Positions 8,701 to 17,536 of a stretch of 64,000 nucleotides of DNA are shown in pieces. The stretch covers positions 1-64,000 of the forward strand of contig CAOKFD010000005.1 of assembly GCA_948467645.1 (NCBI GenBank), in the 5' to 3' direction. This DNA comes from Fimadaptatus sp948467645. GTDB taxonomy: Bacteria > Bacillota > Clostridia > Christensenellales > Aristaeellaceae. Positions within the stretch are counted from its first letter, which is position 1. Each line of letters opens with the position of its first letter. Made by a program: the position numbers and the translations under genes. The notes beneath the pieces are model-generated. The model made no database searches, was not told where the DNA came from, and was given only the letters and a program-made list of their open reading frames with translations.

Positions 8701-8774
8701 GCGCCCTTGGCTCAGCTGGATAGAGCGTTTGGCTACGGACCAGAAGGTCGGGGGTTCGAATCCCTCAGGGCGCG
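8701..8774 (+). tRNA. tRNA-Arg (anticodon ACG)
   Basis: Cloverleaf reads out by eye: acceptor GCGCCCT / AGGGCGC, D arm with GCTCAGCTGGATAGAGC, anticodon stem TTTGG/CCAGA with loop CTACGGA (anticodon ACG), and T loop TTCGAAT. CCA is not encoded. An ACG anticodon is normally edited to ICG and reads CGU, CGC and CGA. Confidence 0.95.
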
Positions 8775-8776
8775 TT

Positions 8777-8809
8777 AAAAAAGGAGTCTCGATGCGAGAT
8801 TCCTTTTTT
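8777..8809 (+). terminator. Intrinsic terminator after tRNA-Arg
   Basis: Hairpin with arms AGGAGTCTCG / CGAGATTCCT around an ATG loop (one G-T mispair), flanked by an A run and a TTTTTT run. Confidence 0.9.
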
Positions 8810-8890
8810 ATTTGCTTTTTAACATCAGAAACCATTATGTTTAGCAAAATTACAATGTACCAATATAACGTTTTATAGGGAGGTGAACTT

Positions 8891-9055
8891 ATGAGTGAAT
8901 CCGCTGCTGCCGCATTGGTTGAGAAGATGAACGGCGTTATGGTATTGTCAATCGTGTCAATCGGCCTCAACATGCTCATGACTGGCTTGGTAATCGCCGC
9001 GCTTATTATGTGCATTATTTATCTTGCACGCAAAAATAAGCGGCAGGACGATTGA
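8891..9055 (+). CDS. Small membrane protein
   Basis: 54 residues: a short N-terminal helix, one long hydrophobic span (about 16-46) and a basic end (ARKNKRQDD). AGGGAGGTGAACTT precedes the ATG, a very strong ribosome binding site. Family not recognised. Confidence 0.6.
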   Translation: MSESAAAALVEKMNGVMVLSIVSIGLNMLMTGLVIAALIMCIIYLARKNKRQDD

Positions 9056-9151
9056 ATGGTAGCTAATCCATATATGGAACAACAGGGCGATCAGAATAAT
9101 AATTCGCGTCTTGTTTGCATATTCCCGCTTAAAGTTAAGGCGAATGAATGA
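9056..9151 (+). CDS. Possible very small protein
   Basis: A 31-codon frame begins directly after the stop of the 54-residue gene and ends before a terminator. It has no Shine-Dalgarno of its own and would depend on translational coupling. It is polar (Asn/Gln rich) and has no recognisable domain. It may simply be the 3' untranslated part. Confidence 0.25.
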   Translation: MVANPYMEQQGDQNNNSRLVCIFPLKVKANE

Positions 9152-9166
9152 AAGTGCCTATGATTA

Positions 9167-9199
9167 GCGCGGCGATTCACCATGAATCGCCGCGCTTTT
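9167..9199 (+). terminator. Intrinsic terminator
   Basis: A 13-bp stem (GCGCGGCGATTCA / TGAATCGCCGCGC) followed by TTTT ends the small membrane protein transcript, facing the convergent GTPase gene. Confidence 0.85.
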
Positions 9200-9212
9200 A
9201 CAAAAAACTGAT

Positions 9213-11114
9213 TTACCATCCACCGCCATCCCACACGCCGCCATCCAGCGCCGATCGTGCCGCCAGTATGTACTTAGACGTATCAAGGGGATTGACCGAA
9301 CGCCGCGGACAGCTTGCACCGTCGGTAAGCTCACATTCGCGGTAGCTGTCCAACTGCGCAACCATGACGCCGCGACCGCCTGTAAGCTGGGCGAACTTGT
9401 CGCCATAACTCATCGAAGTGGAGGCAGGTATAAGCGCCACAACGCTTACCAGATCGTCCATCGTACGCGTGGATTCAATCGAACCCCGCATCGCAGCCAC
9501 ATCGCCGATAAGGCCGCCCAGTGCACTCGACGGCAGAGTAAAGCGAACGCGCTGGATTGGCTCCAGCAGCGTAGTACCGCCGCGCTGCAAGCCATCCATT
9601 ACTGCCATAGGAGTGGCAAGTACGAAGTCCAGCGGATGAGTATGCCATTGGTGATCGTTGCCATCGATAAGCGTCAGCTTTATATCCGTCACCGGCCAGC
9701 CGAGCACACCTTGTTTCAGCGCAACCGGCAATGCCTGTTCTATCTGATGCTGGTATCGCATTTTTATCTGCCGATCGGGCACGATGGAATAGAACTCTAC
9801 TCCTGAGCCGCGCGGCAGAGGCTCCATCTTCAGCTTAATTACAGCCCAACAGGGTTTTGGCATTGTATAGGCGACAAATCCATACGTTTCGCTGGCGATG
9901 GTTTCGCGATACATCACCTGCGGCGGGCCAAAGTTCACGTTTAAGCCGCGCGCCGCAAGCTCTTCCTTCATCACATCCAGCTGCATTCCGCCCATAGCCA
10001 TTACATGCAGCTTTTGCAGGTATTGCGACCAATCGGCATCCAGCAGCGGGTCGTCGCGTTCCATGTCGCGCACGGCACTTCTCAGCGCGGGCATATCCTT
10101 GGCGTCAGTCTGCAACTCAACCATTATGAGCGGCTGTCTCATGCGGCCCATGCCCAGCGTGCGCGGCGGCTTTACGCCGATCGTCTGACCCATGCGCATT
10201 TCGCTTACGCCAAATATCGCCGCAATCTGTCCGGCGCTTGCCGACGTTGAATCTTCCCAGCCCGATGCGCGCAGCAGCTTTATCTGCGTAATCTTCTGGC
10301 CGTTTATTTCTGAACGCACTGCAATTGTACCGTCGAATATGCGGCATATCGCGGCTCGTCCCATGGCTTTGTCCATCATAAATCCGAATACGACGCCCGA
10401 TAATTCGCTCGCGTTATCGCCGCACGGCCCCGGAAGCAGCTCTGCAGCCGCATCCATGATCTCTGTAACGCCTATATTCTTTAATGCAGAGCCGGTGTAC
10501 ACTGGATATATTTCGCACGCAGTCACCATTTCGCGCAGCCGCTCACGCAATTGCGACTTATTATATGTACCTGAAAGATACTGTTCCATCAGTGCATCAT
10601 CGCTTGCACATACTTCATCAACCAGTTCATCCGAATTAGCCATCGGACACGGTTTGCCCGTCATGCGCCTGAGCTGTTTCAGAACAGCATCTATATCTGC
10701 GCCGATTCGATCTGTTTTATTTATAAATATCAGAGCAGGAATATGCTTGGACGACAGCGCTTCGAATATCAGTTCGGTCTGCGCCTGCACACCTTCCACA
10801 GCCGATACGACAAGTATCGCCGCGTCAAGCGCCCATAGCGAGCGTTCGACCTCAAAGCTGAAATCGGCATGACCGGGCGTATCTATAAGCGTAATTTGTC
10901 TGCCGCCGTGTTCAAACGCGATTGCCGCCGCACGCACCGATATGCCGCGCGCACGTTCTATCGGCAGAGTATCGGTATGCGCGGTGCCCTTGTCCACACT
11001 GCCCAGCGTGCGTATGGCCCGCGAATGAAACAGCATCCGCTCCGTAAGTGTGGTCTTGCCCGCGTCTACATGCGCAAATATGCCAAGGTTCAGCATGGCG
11101 CGATTTTCCTGCAT
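9213..11114 (-). CDS. TetM/EF-G-like ribosome-associated GTPase
   Basis: 633 residues, the usual length of ribosomal protection proteins. G1 is AHVDAGKT (14-21), G3 DTPGH (78-82), G4 NKTD (132-135). The GSVDKGTAHTDT and ERARGISVRAA switch segments match the TetM/TetO group more closely than EF-G. Domains II-V follow. The ATG at 11114 has GGAGG 5 bases upstream. Proteins like this release tetracycline from ribosomes or have an unassigned translation role. Chromosomal distant homologues are common in Clostridia, so resistance should not be assumed. The C terminus ends in a Gly/Trp-rich tail (DGGVWDGGGW). No mobile element flanks it. Confidence 0.75.
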   Translation of the reverse strand: MQENRAMLNLGIFAHVDAGKTTLTERMLFHSRAIRTLGSVDKGTAHTDTLPIERARGISVRAAAIAFEHGGRQITLIDTPGHADFSFEVERSLWALDAAILVVSAVEGVQAQTELIFEALSSKHIPALIFINKTDRIGADIDAVLKQLRRMTGKPCPMANSDELVDEVCASDDALMEQYLSGTYNKSQLRERLREMVTACEIYPVYTGSALKNIGVTEIMDAAAELLPGPCGDNASELSGVVFGFMMDKAMGRAAICRIFDGTIAVRSEINGQKITQIKLLRASGWEDSTSASAGQIAAIFGVSEMRMGQTIGVKPPRTLGMGRMRQPLIMVELQTDAKDMPALRSAVRDMERDDPLLDADWSQYLQKLHVMAMGGMQLDVMKEELAARGLNVNFGPPQVMYRETIASETYGFVAYTMPKPCWAVIKLKMEPLPRGSGVEFYSIVPDRQIKMRYQHQIEQALPVALKQGVLGWPVTDIKLTLIDGNDHQWHTHPLDFVLATPMAVMDGLQRGGTTLLEPIQRVRFTLPSSALGGLIGDVAAMRGSIESTRTMDDLVSVVALIPASTSMSYGDKFAQLTGGRGVMVAQLDSYRECELTDGASCPRRSVNPLDTSKYILAARSALDGGVWDGGGW

Positions 11115-11252
11115 TTGTGCCTCCGAAAAGCTTTTTTGTCATTATATCACGTCGCCGAACATTTGCAAAGCAGTGTCGACTTAAAAAGCATCCGACAGAG
11201 GAATTATTCCCAAGTCGGATGCCAATTTATGAAAAGTTATTATAAGCAGGTC

Positions 11253-12731
11253 TTATGCATCTGCACGGCCGCTTGCAAAGCCTACGTACTCATCAAGGAA
11301 CCATTCGGCGTGTTTACACGAGAAAAGTGTCACAGTATCTTCGTCAAACGAGAATACCATACGCAGGTTGGCCAGATGTATATCGACGACATTGCAATCT
11401 ATGCGCAGTTGATGATCGGTAGGCCATGCGGCGCTTACGAATGCATGATACGGACGATTCGCCGGAACGCCTATGCGCTTGCCGAAGTAATGCGTTTCCG
11501 GGAATGTCGTTTCCAACTGCTCGCCAAGTGCGAATTTCAGTTCATGCTTGCCGGTTGCGTTTTCGTATGCGAATACGCCGCCGTCTTCAGTAAATTCAAA
11601 CCGCACGGTTTTCATGCCGAGCGAATTGTCATCCATAACGTAAGTGCGGCCAGCAATCGAATTTTCCATCGCTACATGCTTTTCACCGAGCGGGCAGGGT
11701 ATTGTGAGCGTGCTTGCAAACGCGTTAAGGCTTTCCAGCGCCGCACTGTCTTCAGGCAGAGGTTCATCGGAAAGGCTTTCCACAATGTCCCAGTACGCGT
11801 CAAACACCTGAACGCGCTCAGAAGAATTCAGCTCATCGTAACCGTTCGTAATTATAGTAAGCTTCTTGTCCGGCAGACACAGCGCGTACTGTCCGCCCAT
11901 GCCGCGCATGGCGAACGCACCGCCCCGCATGGGCCAGAACTGATAGCCATAGCCGACCTCCGCATCGGGCGAAGTACTGTCGGTGCTGTTGTCGATCTGC
12001 TTAATGGTGGCCTCACGCAGATACTTTTCGGGCAGCAACGCCTTGCCTTCATACACGCCATAGCTGGTCATAAGGCACGCGAATTTCATAAATTCATGTG
12101 CCGTCAGGCATACGCCCGAGCCGCCCCATTCGTGGCCGCAGGGTGTTTCGACGCAGAACGCTTCTTCGGATATGCCTATCTCGTCGAACACGGGCCGAAG
12201 TATGCTCATAAATTCCAGCCCGCTGACGCGCTTTATTATCATGCACAGCATGGTGGTCGCCGTGGTGCAGTAGCTGAATACCTGACCCGGCTTATGCGTG
12301 ATGGGCGCGGTAAAGAACGTCGCTTCCCAGTCGGGATCGGTAGGCTTATACGACGCGCCATACTGATAGCAGGTCGCCATCATAAGCAGATCGCGTATAG
12401 TCATTTCGCGTAGGTAGGGATTCATGGCCTTGGGCGCTTTGTCGGAAAAGAAGTCGACGCATTTGTCCTCAAGCGACAATTGGCCGCGCTCGATCAACAT
12501 GCCGATTGCGACGGACACAAACGATTTGCTGCAGGAATACAGCCTGTGGCGGAATTCTGGATCAAACGGTTTCCAATATGCTTCATAGCATAGCTTGCCA
12601 TCGCGTGCAACCAGCACGTCGTGCATTACAAGTCTGCCCTCGGCAAGCTTGCGCAGGTACTTTTCAATTGAAGCGGACGGTATTCCTGCCTGTTCCGGAG
12701 TGCAATGCGGCATGGGCTTTTTTTCAGTCAT
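11253..12731 (-). CDS. Serine beta-lactamase-fold hydrolase, paralogue of the first gene
   Basis: 492 residues of the COG1680 beta-lactamase/esterase family. The SxxK motif is SCSK and the second motif is FSYCT, where the usual Asn of Y-x-N is replaced by Thr. The sequence follows the 92-1492 protein along its length (WKPFDP / WKPYDI, YGYQFWP / YGYQFWR), so the two are paralogues. The ATG at 12731 was preferred to an upstream start because AAAGGAG lies 9 bases before it. No signal peptide. Substrate unknown. Confidence 0.85.
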   Translation of the reverse strand: MTEKKPMPHCTPEQAGIPSASIEKYLRKLAEGRLVMHDVLVARDGKLCYEAYWKPFDPEFRHRLYSCSKSFVSVAIGMLIERGQLSLEDKCVDFFSDKAPKAMNPYLREMTIRDLLMMATCYQYGASYKPTDPDWEATFFTAPITHKPGQVFSYCTTATTMLCMIIKRVSGLEFMSILRPVFDEIGISEEAFCVETPCGHEWGGSGVCLTAHEFMKFACLMTSYGVYEGKALLPEKYLREATIKQIDNSTDSTSPDAEVGYGYQFWPMRGGAFAMRGMGGQYALCLPDKKLTIITNGYDELNSSERVQVFDAYWDIVESLSDEPLPEDSAALESLNAFASTLTIPCPLGEKHVAMENSIAGRTYVMDDNSLGMKTVRFEFTEDGGVFAYENATGKHELKFALGEQLETTFPETHYFGKRIGVPANRPYHAFVSAAWPTDHQLRIDCNVVDIHLANLRMVFSFDEDTVTLFSCKHAEWFLDEYVGFASGRADA

Positions 12732-12853
12732 TTGGAGAAACTCCTTTCGGTTAAGGCACTTAACCAATTTACAGTACCATTGCCTGTATGCGGTTTTGGG
12801 GAACATTAACACTTCATCGCAAGTATAGCGCGAATTGCACTTCCTGTCAACGG

Positions 12854-12891
12854 CATAAAAATACCGCCCTGCGCATCATAATGCGGGGCGG
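12854..12891 (-). terminator. Intrinsic terminator for the PTS IIC transcript
   Basis: Hairpin with arms CCGCCCTGCGCAT and ATGCGGGGCGG (12864-12891); read on the minus strand it is followed by TATTTTTATG. It lies about 190 bases past the PTS gene. Confidence 0.7.
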
Positions 12892-12908
12892 CAGCTATAT
12901 CAAATTAT

Positions 12909-13025
12909 TCATATCGCAGTAACCGACGTATCGGCATACTCAATGGCCTTGCGCGCGCCGGTATTCACGCCGCCAGTGAGCCATACAGTAAGCAGTGCAG
13001 TCCATCCCGGCTGTGAATTGCACAT
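12909..13025 (-). CDS. Possible 38-residue small protein downstream of the PTS gene
   Basis: In the 345-base stretch 12732-13076 the only coding-like frame is this one, between the PTS gene and its terminator. It has a hydrophobic centre (GWTALLTVWLTGGV) and a polar end (ARKAIEYADTSVTAI) that look protein-like. The ribosome binding site is weak (GAGTGA). It could be a small protein or the degenerate tail of a lost gene. Family not recognised. Confidence 0.3.
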   Translation of the reverse strand: MCNSQPGWTALLTVWLTGGVNTGARKAIEYADTSVTAI

Positions 13026-13076
13026 TATTCACTCTGCGCCAGACGTATCGTGGCAATTGTGAGTTTGCAGGGCTGG

Positions 13077-14177
13077 TTATTTCTTATACTCAGGCAGTTT
13101 CATGTCGCCGGGCTTTATCCAGCCTACGCGCCTTAACAGCCATGCGAACAGCAGCGACAGTGCTGCGGGCAGAATGACCTGAGTAAGCAGTATGTTGAAT
13201 ATGAGCAGTCCCGTCGGCGTATCGCCTGACATAACGGCCCATGTGCCTATCTGACCCACCAAACCGCTTGTGCCCATGCCCGCGGCCGAGCCGAGATTCT
13301 TCATCTGGAAAATCGTTGTACAGAGCGGGCCGGTTATTGCCGAAGCCAGCGTAGGCGGCAGGAGTATTGCCGGGTGCGCAAGTATATTTGAAATCTGAAT
13401 CATGCTTGTGCCAAGTCCCTGCGAGATCAGTCCGCCCCAGCCGTTTTCCTTAAAGCTGGTTACGGCAAAGCCAACCATCTGCGCACAGCAGCCCGCCGTG
13501 GCCGCGCCCGCCGCCAGCATCAGGCCCAGTCCAGCAGTTTCGCCCTCGGGCACAGTGAATATCATCGCGCACAGCGCTGCCGACGATATGGGGGCTGTCA
13601 GCGCAAGGCCCACTATAACCGATACGATTATACCCATCGGTATGGGACTAAGCAAAGTCGCCCAATCGATAAACTGCCTTAGACCGGTCATCACGTAGCT
13701 TATGCCAGGCGCGCATATCATCGAAACCAAGCCGCCTACGATTATCGTAACCGCAGGGATTACGATTATGTCCACGCGCGTCTTGCCCGCGACTAGGCCG
13801 CCGGCTTCTGCGGCAAATACCGCCGACAGATACGATCCCACCGGGCCGCCCTGAGTATATCCGATTGCGCCCGCCGCCGCACAGGCGAACATGCACAGCG
13901 GATGTACCTTCAGGCCATACGCAATTGCTACGCCGATTGCCGCACCCACAACCGGCGTGGATTTGCCCGATATGAACGCATCCGCCGTAAACGTGGACAG
14001 GAACCCAAGTCCCGGTATCCGTCCGAGCTGGCCCAATATCAGGCCGATTATCAGCGAGGCAAAAAGTCCCTGACCCATTGCGCTCAGCGCGTCCAACAGA
14101 TACCTCTTGTAAATGTAGTGACAAACCTTTTTCGTGTCAACCACCTCCTTGCGGCGTATTATACGCTTTTCTGCCAC
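13077..14177 (-). CDS. PfoR-type PTS IIC-like membrane protein
   Basis: About 366 residues with eight to ten hydrophobic segments and the pattern of the PTS_EIIC_2 family (which contains Clostridium PfoR), including STPVVGAAIGVA and NNxx-like GMGTSGLVGQIGT regions. It has no IIA or IIB domain and no other PTS gene nearby, so transport by phosphotransfer is not shown; PfoR is named as a toxin regulator but its mechanism is unclear. The GTG at 14177 has no Shine-Dalgarno. A strong AAGGAGGTGG lies inside the frame at codons 10-13, so the true start may be a few codons further in. Confidence 0.75.
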   Translation of the reverse strand: MAEKRIIRRKEVVDTKKVCHYIYKRYLLDALSAMGQGLFASLIIGLILGQLGRIPGLGFLSTFTADAFISGKSTPVVGAAIGVAIAYGLKVHPLCMFACAAAGAIGYTQGGPVGSYLSAVFAAEAGGLVAGKTRVDIIVIPAVTIIVGGLVSMICAPGISYVMTGLRQFIDWATLLSPIPMGIIVSVIVGLALTAPISSAALCAMIFTVPEGETAGLGLMLAAGAATAGCCAQMVGFAVTSFKENGWGGLISQGLGTSMIQISNILAHPAILLPPTLASAITGPLCTTIFQMKNLGSAAGMGTSGLVGQIGTWAVMSGDTPTGLLIFNILLTQVILPAALSLLFAWLLRRVGWIKPGDMKLPEYKK

Positions 14178-14291
14178 TATTTTGACAAAGTTTGCGTTAT
14201 AGATTACATGATTGCGCGTAAATTCGTAAACTCAGGCGACATGCCATATCATTTGGGCGCTTACGTCATGCGACTTTTTTCATAAAAGTAC

Positions 14292-14320
14292 TTTAACTTG
14301 CAGGAGATATGTACTATAAT
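14292..14320 (+). promoter_or_regulatory. Possible promoter for parAB
   Basis: TATAAT at 14315-14320, with a weak TTTAAC 17 bases upstream; 55 bases before parA. Confidence 0.4.
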
Positions 14321-14374
14321 CGATAATATGGATATGTATAGAAGCCGGGTAAGGCTTGCTTTGAGGTGCGACTT

Positions 14375-15148
14375 ATGGCAAAGATAATTGCTGTTACCAA
14401 CCAAAAAGGCGGGGTAGGCAAGACAACGACATGCGTAAACCTGTCGTCGTGCATGGCGGCGCTGGGCAAGCGCATACTGGTTGTGGACATAGACCCGCAG
14501 GGCAACTGCACAAGCGGATTCGGACTTAAAGCGCAGGACGATCGTTCGACATATGAAGCGCTGCTTGATCCCGATTCCGCCGCAGATTGCATAATGAAAA
14601 CCTGCGTGGACAATCTGGAAATAATGCCAAGCGGAATGCAGCTTGCGGGCGCAGAGATAGAGCTGATAGGCATGGATGGGCGCGAAAGCAGACTGAAGCG
14701 CGCGCTCAGGCAGTTCGACGATCGGTTCGATTATATAATGATAGATTCGCCGCCTTCGCTGGGCATACTGACGCTGAATGGCTTGACCGCCGCCGACAGC
14801 GTGATCGTTCCTATACAATGCGAATATTACGCATTGGAGGGCGTAGGGCAGCTTATGAATACGCTGAACCTCGTTCGAGCGCGGCTTAACCCGGAACTTG
14901 CGGTTGAAGGCGTTGTGCTTACCATGCTTGACGGCCGCACGAATCTGGGTATGCAGGTTGTCAGCGAGGTCAAGAAGTATTTTAAGGGCCAAGTCTATAC
15001 GACGATTATACCGCGCAATGTACGCTTGGGCGAAGCGCCCAGTCACGGACTGCCGATACACCTGTACGATGCGCGCTGCCAGGGCGCAATCGCATACGAC
15101 GCTTTGGCGCACGAGGTAATCGAGCGCGCCGAGGATGAGGACTACTGA
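14375..15148 (+). CDS. parA: ParA/Soj chromosome partitioning ATPase
   Basis: 257-residue deviant Walker ATPase. The deviant Walker A motif KGGVGKTT lies at about residues 12-19, the A' region is VVDIDPQGN, and Walker B is YIMIDSPPS. It forms ATP-dependent dimers on DNA that position ParB-parS complexes; in spore formers Soj also affects DnaA. The ATG at 14375 follows GAGGTG with a 6-base spacer. parB follows 50 bases later. Length is typical for Soj. Confidence 0.95.
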   Translation: MAKIIAVTNQKGGVGKTTTCVNLSSCMAALGKRILVVDIDPQGNCTSGFGLKAQDDRSTYEALLDPDSAADCIMKTCVDNLEIMPSGMQLAGAEIELIGMDGRESRLKRALRQFDDRFDYIMIDSPPSLGILTLNGLTAADSVIVPIQCEYYALEGVGQLMNTLNLVRARLNPELAVEGVVLTMLDGRTNLGMQVVSEVKKYFKGQVYTTIIPRNVRLGEAPSHGLPIHLYDARCQGAIAYDALAHEVIERAEDEDY

Positions 15149-15198
15149 TCGGCGGGCAAAAGTGCAAGTTCGGCGCACATGTGGATTTGGAGGCAACA

Positions 15199-16089
15199 AT
15201 GGCAAAATCGAGAGGACTTGGGCGCGGACTTGACGCGCTCATACCAACGAGCGCAATGCCCGTTGAGGAGGCCATGCCGTCTGCGCGGCATCATGACGGC
15301 GAATCAGTAATAAAGCTGAGCCTTGCCGACATAGACCCCAACCGTGAACAGCCGCGAAAGCAATTCGACATGGACGGACTTGAACAGCTTGCGGCATCGA
15401 TACGCAACGTCGGCGTGCTTCAGCCTATAATCGTATGCGCTACCGAAGGCGGGCGCTATCGCATAATCGCGGGCGAACGGCGCTGGCGTGCGGCGCGTCT
15501 GGCGGGGCTTTCCACAATACCTGCGATAGTCCGCAAGATGGACGCGGCACATACGCGCGAGGCAGCGCTTATCGAAAACCTCCAGCGTGACGATCTAAAT
15601 CCGGTCGAAGAAGCGCAGGCCATTCGCCAGTTGATGGACGATTTCGGAGCAACGCAGGAGCAGATAGCGGAGCGTTTGGGCAAATCGCGCCCGGCGATAG
15701 CCAACTCCGTACGCTTGCTCACGCTGCCGGATGAAGTGCTTGCGTTCGTGCGCGATGGTAAGCTTACGGCGGGACATGCGCGGGCGTTGGCTGGACTTGA
15801 CGATAAGGACCGTCAGATAAGGCTGGCTCAACTGGCTGTGGAACACAACTGGTCGGTAAGGCAGATAGAAGCCGCGGCGCAGCTGCCCGCGGGCAATGTC
15901 GAGCATAAGAAACCGCCCAAGCTGCCTGAACTTACCGACATGGAACGCATGGCGCGTGAAGTATTCGGCACGCGGGCACAGCTTACAGGCACGCTGGAGA
16001 AGGGCAAGCTTACACTCAGCTATTATTCGCGCGACGATCTTGACCGCATATATGAGGTGCTGGAGTGCATCCAGCAGGGCGAACAATGA
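15199..16089 (+). CDS. parB: ParB/Spo0J chromosome partitioning protein
   Basis: 296 residues, typical of Spo0J. The N-terminal GLGRGLDALIP segment contacts ParA. The CTPase/ParB-N domain has REQPRK and GERRWRAARLAG, followed by ALIENLQRDDLNP. The helix-turn-helix region (AERLGKSRPAIANSVRLL) binds parS. The ATG at 15199 follows TTTGGAGG; a start 6 codons earlier lacks a good site. The stop overlaps the next start (ATGA). I saw no obvious parS palindrome in this window by eye. Confidence 0.95.
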   Translation: MAKSRGLGRGLDALIPTSAMPVEEAMPSARHHDGESVIKLSLADIDPNREQPRKQFDMDGLEQLAASIRNVGVLQPIIVCATEGGRYRIIAGERRWRAARLAGLSTIPAIVRKMDAAHTREAALIENLQRDDLNPVEEAQAIRQLMDDFGATQEQIAERLGKSRPAIANSVRLLTLPDEVLAFVRDGKLTAGHARALAGLDDKDRQIRLAQLAVEHNWSVRQIEAAAQLPAGNVEHKKPPKLPELTDMERMAREVFGTRAQLTGTLEKGKLTLSYYSRDDLDRIYEVLECIQQGEQ

Positions 16090-17063
16090 GACGCTTGCTC
16101 TCAGCCGCGTTAGCCGCATTGATTGCAAGTATGCCAATGTCGTATTCGCTTGCGGATGCAACACCGTCTGCTATTGCTGAAGAAGAACCGTCGTCAACTG
16201 AAGCTCCAATGACTGCGGCCGAACCTTATGACGTTACGACGTTTCTGACCACGGCACAATTTGCGGCGCGGCCGCGCATATCGACTTACAATTATTTGCT
16301 GGGAGATAATGTGTGTAAGTTCGCGGAATATTGCCTGACAGTTGAAGAAAGCGAGTGCGTGCTGATAACACTTACTTTCCCGGATGAGCTGAGAACCGCG
16401 CTTGCCGATTTTTCGGACGAGGATATGGCGTCGCTGCTGCGCATGTCGATGGATGCGTTGGAGAGCGTGGGTTTCATACTTGAAACTGGCGATGCGACAA
16501 CGCTATATGATATGCCTTGCCGCACGTTTACTGCATATACCGATACTATGACTTATGCGGGATGGGCGGTAATGGATGCGCGTCAGGCGCAGTTCGTACT
16601 GGCTACTGTGGACGAGACGGGATATGACTTCCTTAATACTGTGAAGACTCGCCGCGATATTTCGTTTATAAAGGATGGCTCTCGGTTATCGTATGATGAC
16701 GTTACGCTCAGCTTTCCGTACTCTGTCAGTGTTGATGGCAACGTTGCGCACAGTGAAAATGACCTTACGCTTGAGCGTGCGGAGCTTATCCAAATATCCG
16801 ACTATCGTGTTTTGACCGGGTTTGCGGATGGCAACGTACAGCATAGCCTGCTCAGCGAATATGTGCCGGAAGGCGCACATGACGTTTCAACACAGGCGTT
16901 AGGCAGTCGCAATTCGATGCTGTACGCATATGACGATGAAAGCCTGGACAAGCCCATACAAGGGCGGTTGATACTGATGGACGACTGCATACTGCGCATG
17001 GAAGCCACGTTCGACAACGCGGGCGATGCGTTCATGGACGGAGTATATGTCGCGGCGAACTAA
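16086..17063 (+). CDS. Exported protein of unknown function
   Basis: 325 residues. A signal peptide (about 1-25, ending SLADA) is followed by a Ser/Glu/Pro-rich linker and a globular domain. Its ATG overlaps the parB stop in an ATGA arrangement, so it is translationally coupled to parB, which is unusual for a partition operon. I do not recognise the globular domain. Confidence 0.75.
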   Translation: MRRLLSAALAALIASMPMSYSLADATPSAIAEEEPSSTEAPMTAAEPYDVTTFLTTAQFAARPRISTYNYLLGDNVCKFAEYCLTVEESECVLITLTFPDELRTALADFSDEDMASLLRMSMDALESVGFILETGDATTLYDMPCRTFTAYTDTMTYAGWAVMDARQAQFVLATVDETGYDFLNTVKTRRDISFIKDGSRLSYDDVTLSFPYSVSVDGNVAHSENDLTLERAELIQISDYRVLTGFADGNVQHSLLSEYVPEGAHDVSTQALGSRNSMLYAYDDESLDKPIQGRLILMDDCILRMEATFDNAGDAFMDGVYVAAN

Positions 17064-17176
17064 TCCGGCCACGGTATCGTTACAAAAATTTTCGATTATA
17101 TACTGGCCTTATTGAGGCGAATTGTGTATAATAAACGGTGTCCCTTAAATTTTGAAATTATGCGGAGGTAACATAT

Positions 17177-17533
17177 ATGGCACGTAGAGGTGGATTTCCC
17201 GGAATGATGGGCGGTAATAACAACATGCAGCAGCTGGCACGTCAGGCTCAGATGCTGCAGCAGCAGATAAGCCAGCTTCAGGAGAACCTGGACAAGCGCG
17301 AATTCGAAGCGACCGCAGGCGGCGGAATGGTGCGCGCCAAGGTCAACGGCGAGCGCGAAGTTCTCGAACTGGAAATCAAGCCCGAAGCGATCGATCCCAA
17401 CGATGTAGAAATGCTTCAGGACATGATCGTAGCCGCGCTCAACGAGGCGCTCAAGAACGCGCACGAGACCGTGGAAAACGAGATGAGCAAGCTCACCGGC
17501 GGCATGGGCGGCGGATTCGGCGGCCTGCTGTAA
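17177..17533 (+). CDS. ybaB: YbaB/EbfC nucleoid-associated protein
   Basis: 118 residues: a Met/Gly-rich start, a Gln-rich coiled coil (QQLARQAQMLQQQISQLQ), the central ATAGGGMVRAKVNG beta sheet and a Gly-rich tail. Dimeric DNA-binding protein of the nucleoid. It sits 3 bases before recR, the conserved arrangement. GGAGG lies 8 bases before the ATG; a TATAAT -10 is at 17127-17132. Confidence 0.93.
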   Translation: MARRGGFPGMMGGNNNMQQLARQAQMLQQQISQLQENLDKREFEATAGGGMVRAKVNGEREVLELEIKPEAIDPNDVEMLQDMIVAALNEALKNAHETVENEMSKLTGGMGGGFGGLL

Positions 17534-17536
17534 TAT

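Noticed and set aside
9213..11114. Tetracycline resistance gene
   Set aside because: Sequence similarity shows the family but not drug protection; no mobile context.
10869..12413. Open frame of about 510 codons on the plus strand opposite the GTPase and beta-lactamase-like genes
   Set aside because: Crosses two real genes and has a composition without any recognisable domain; shadow frame.
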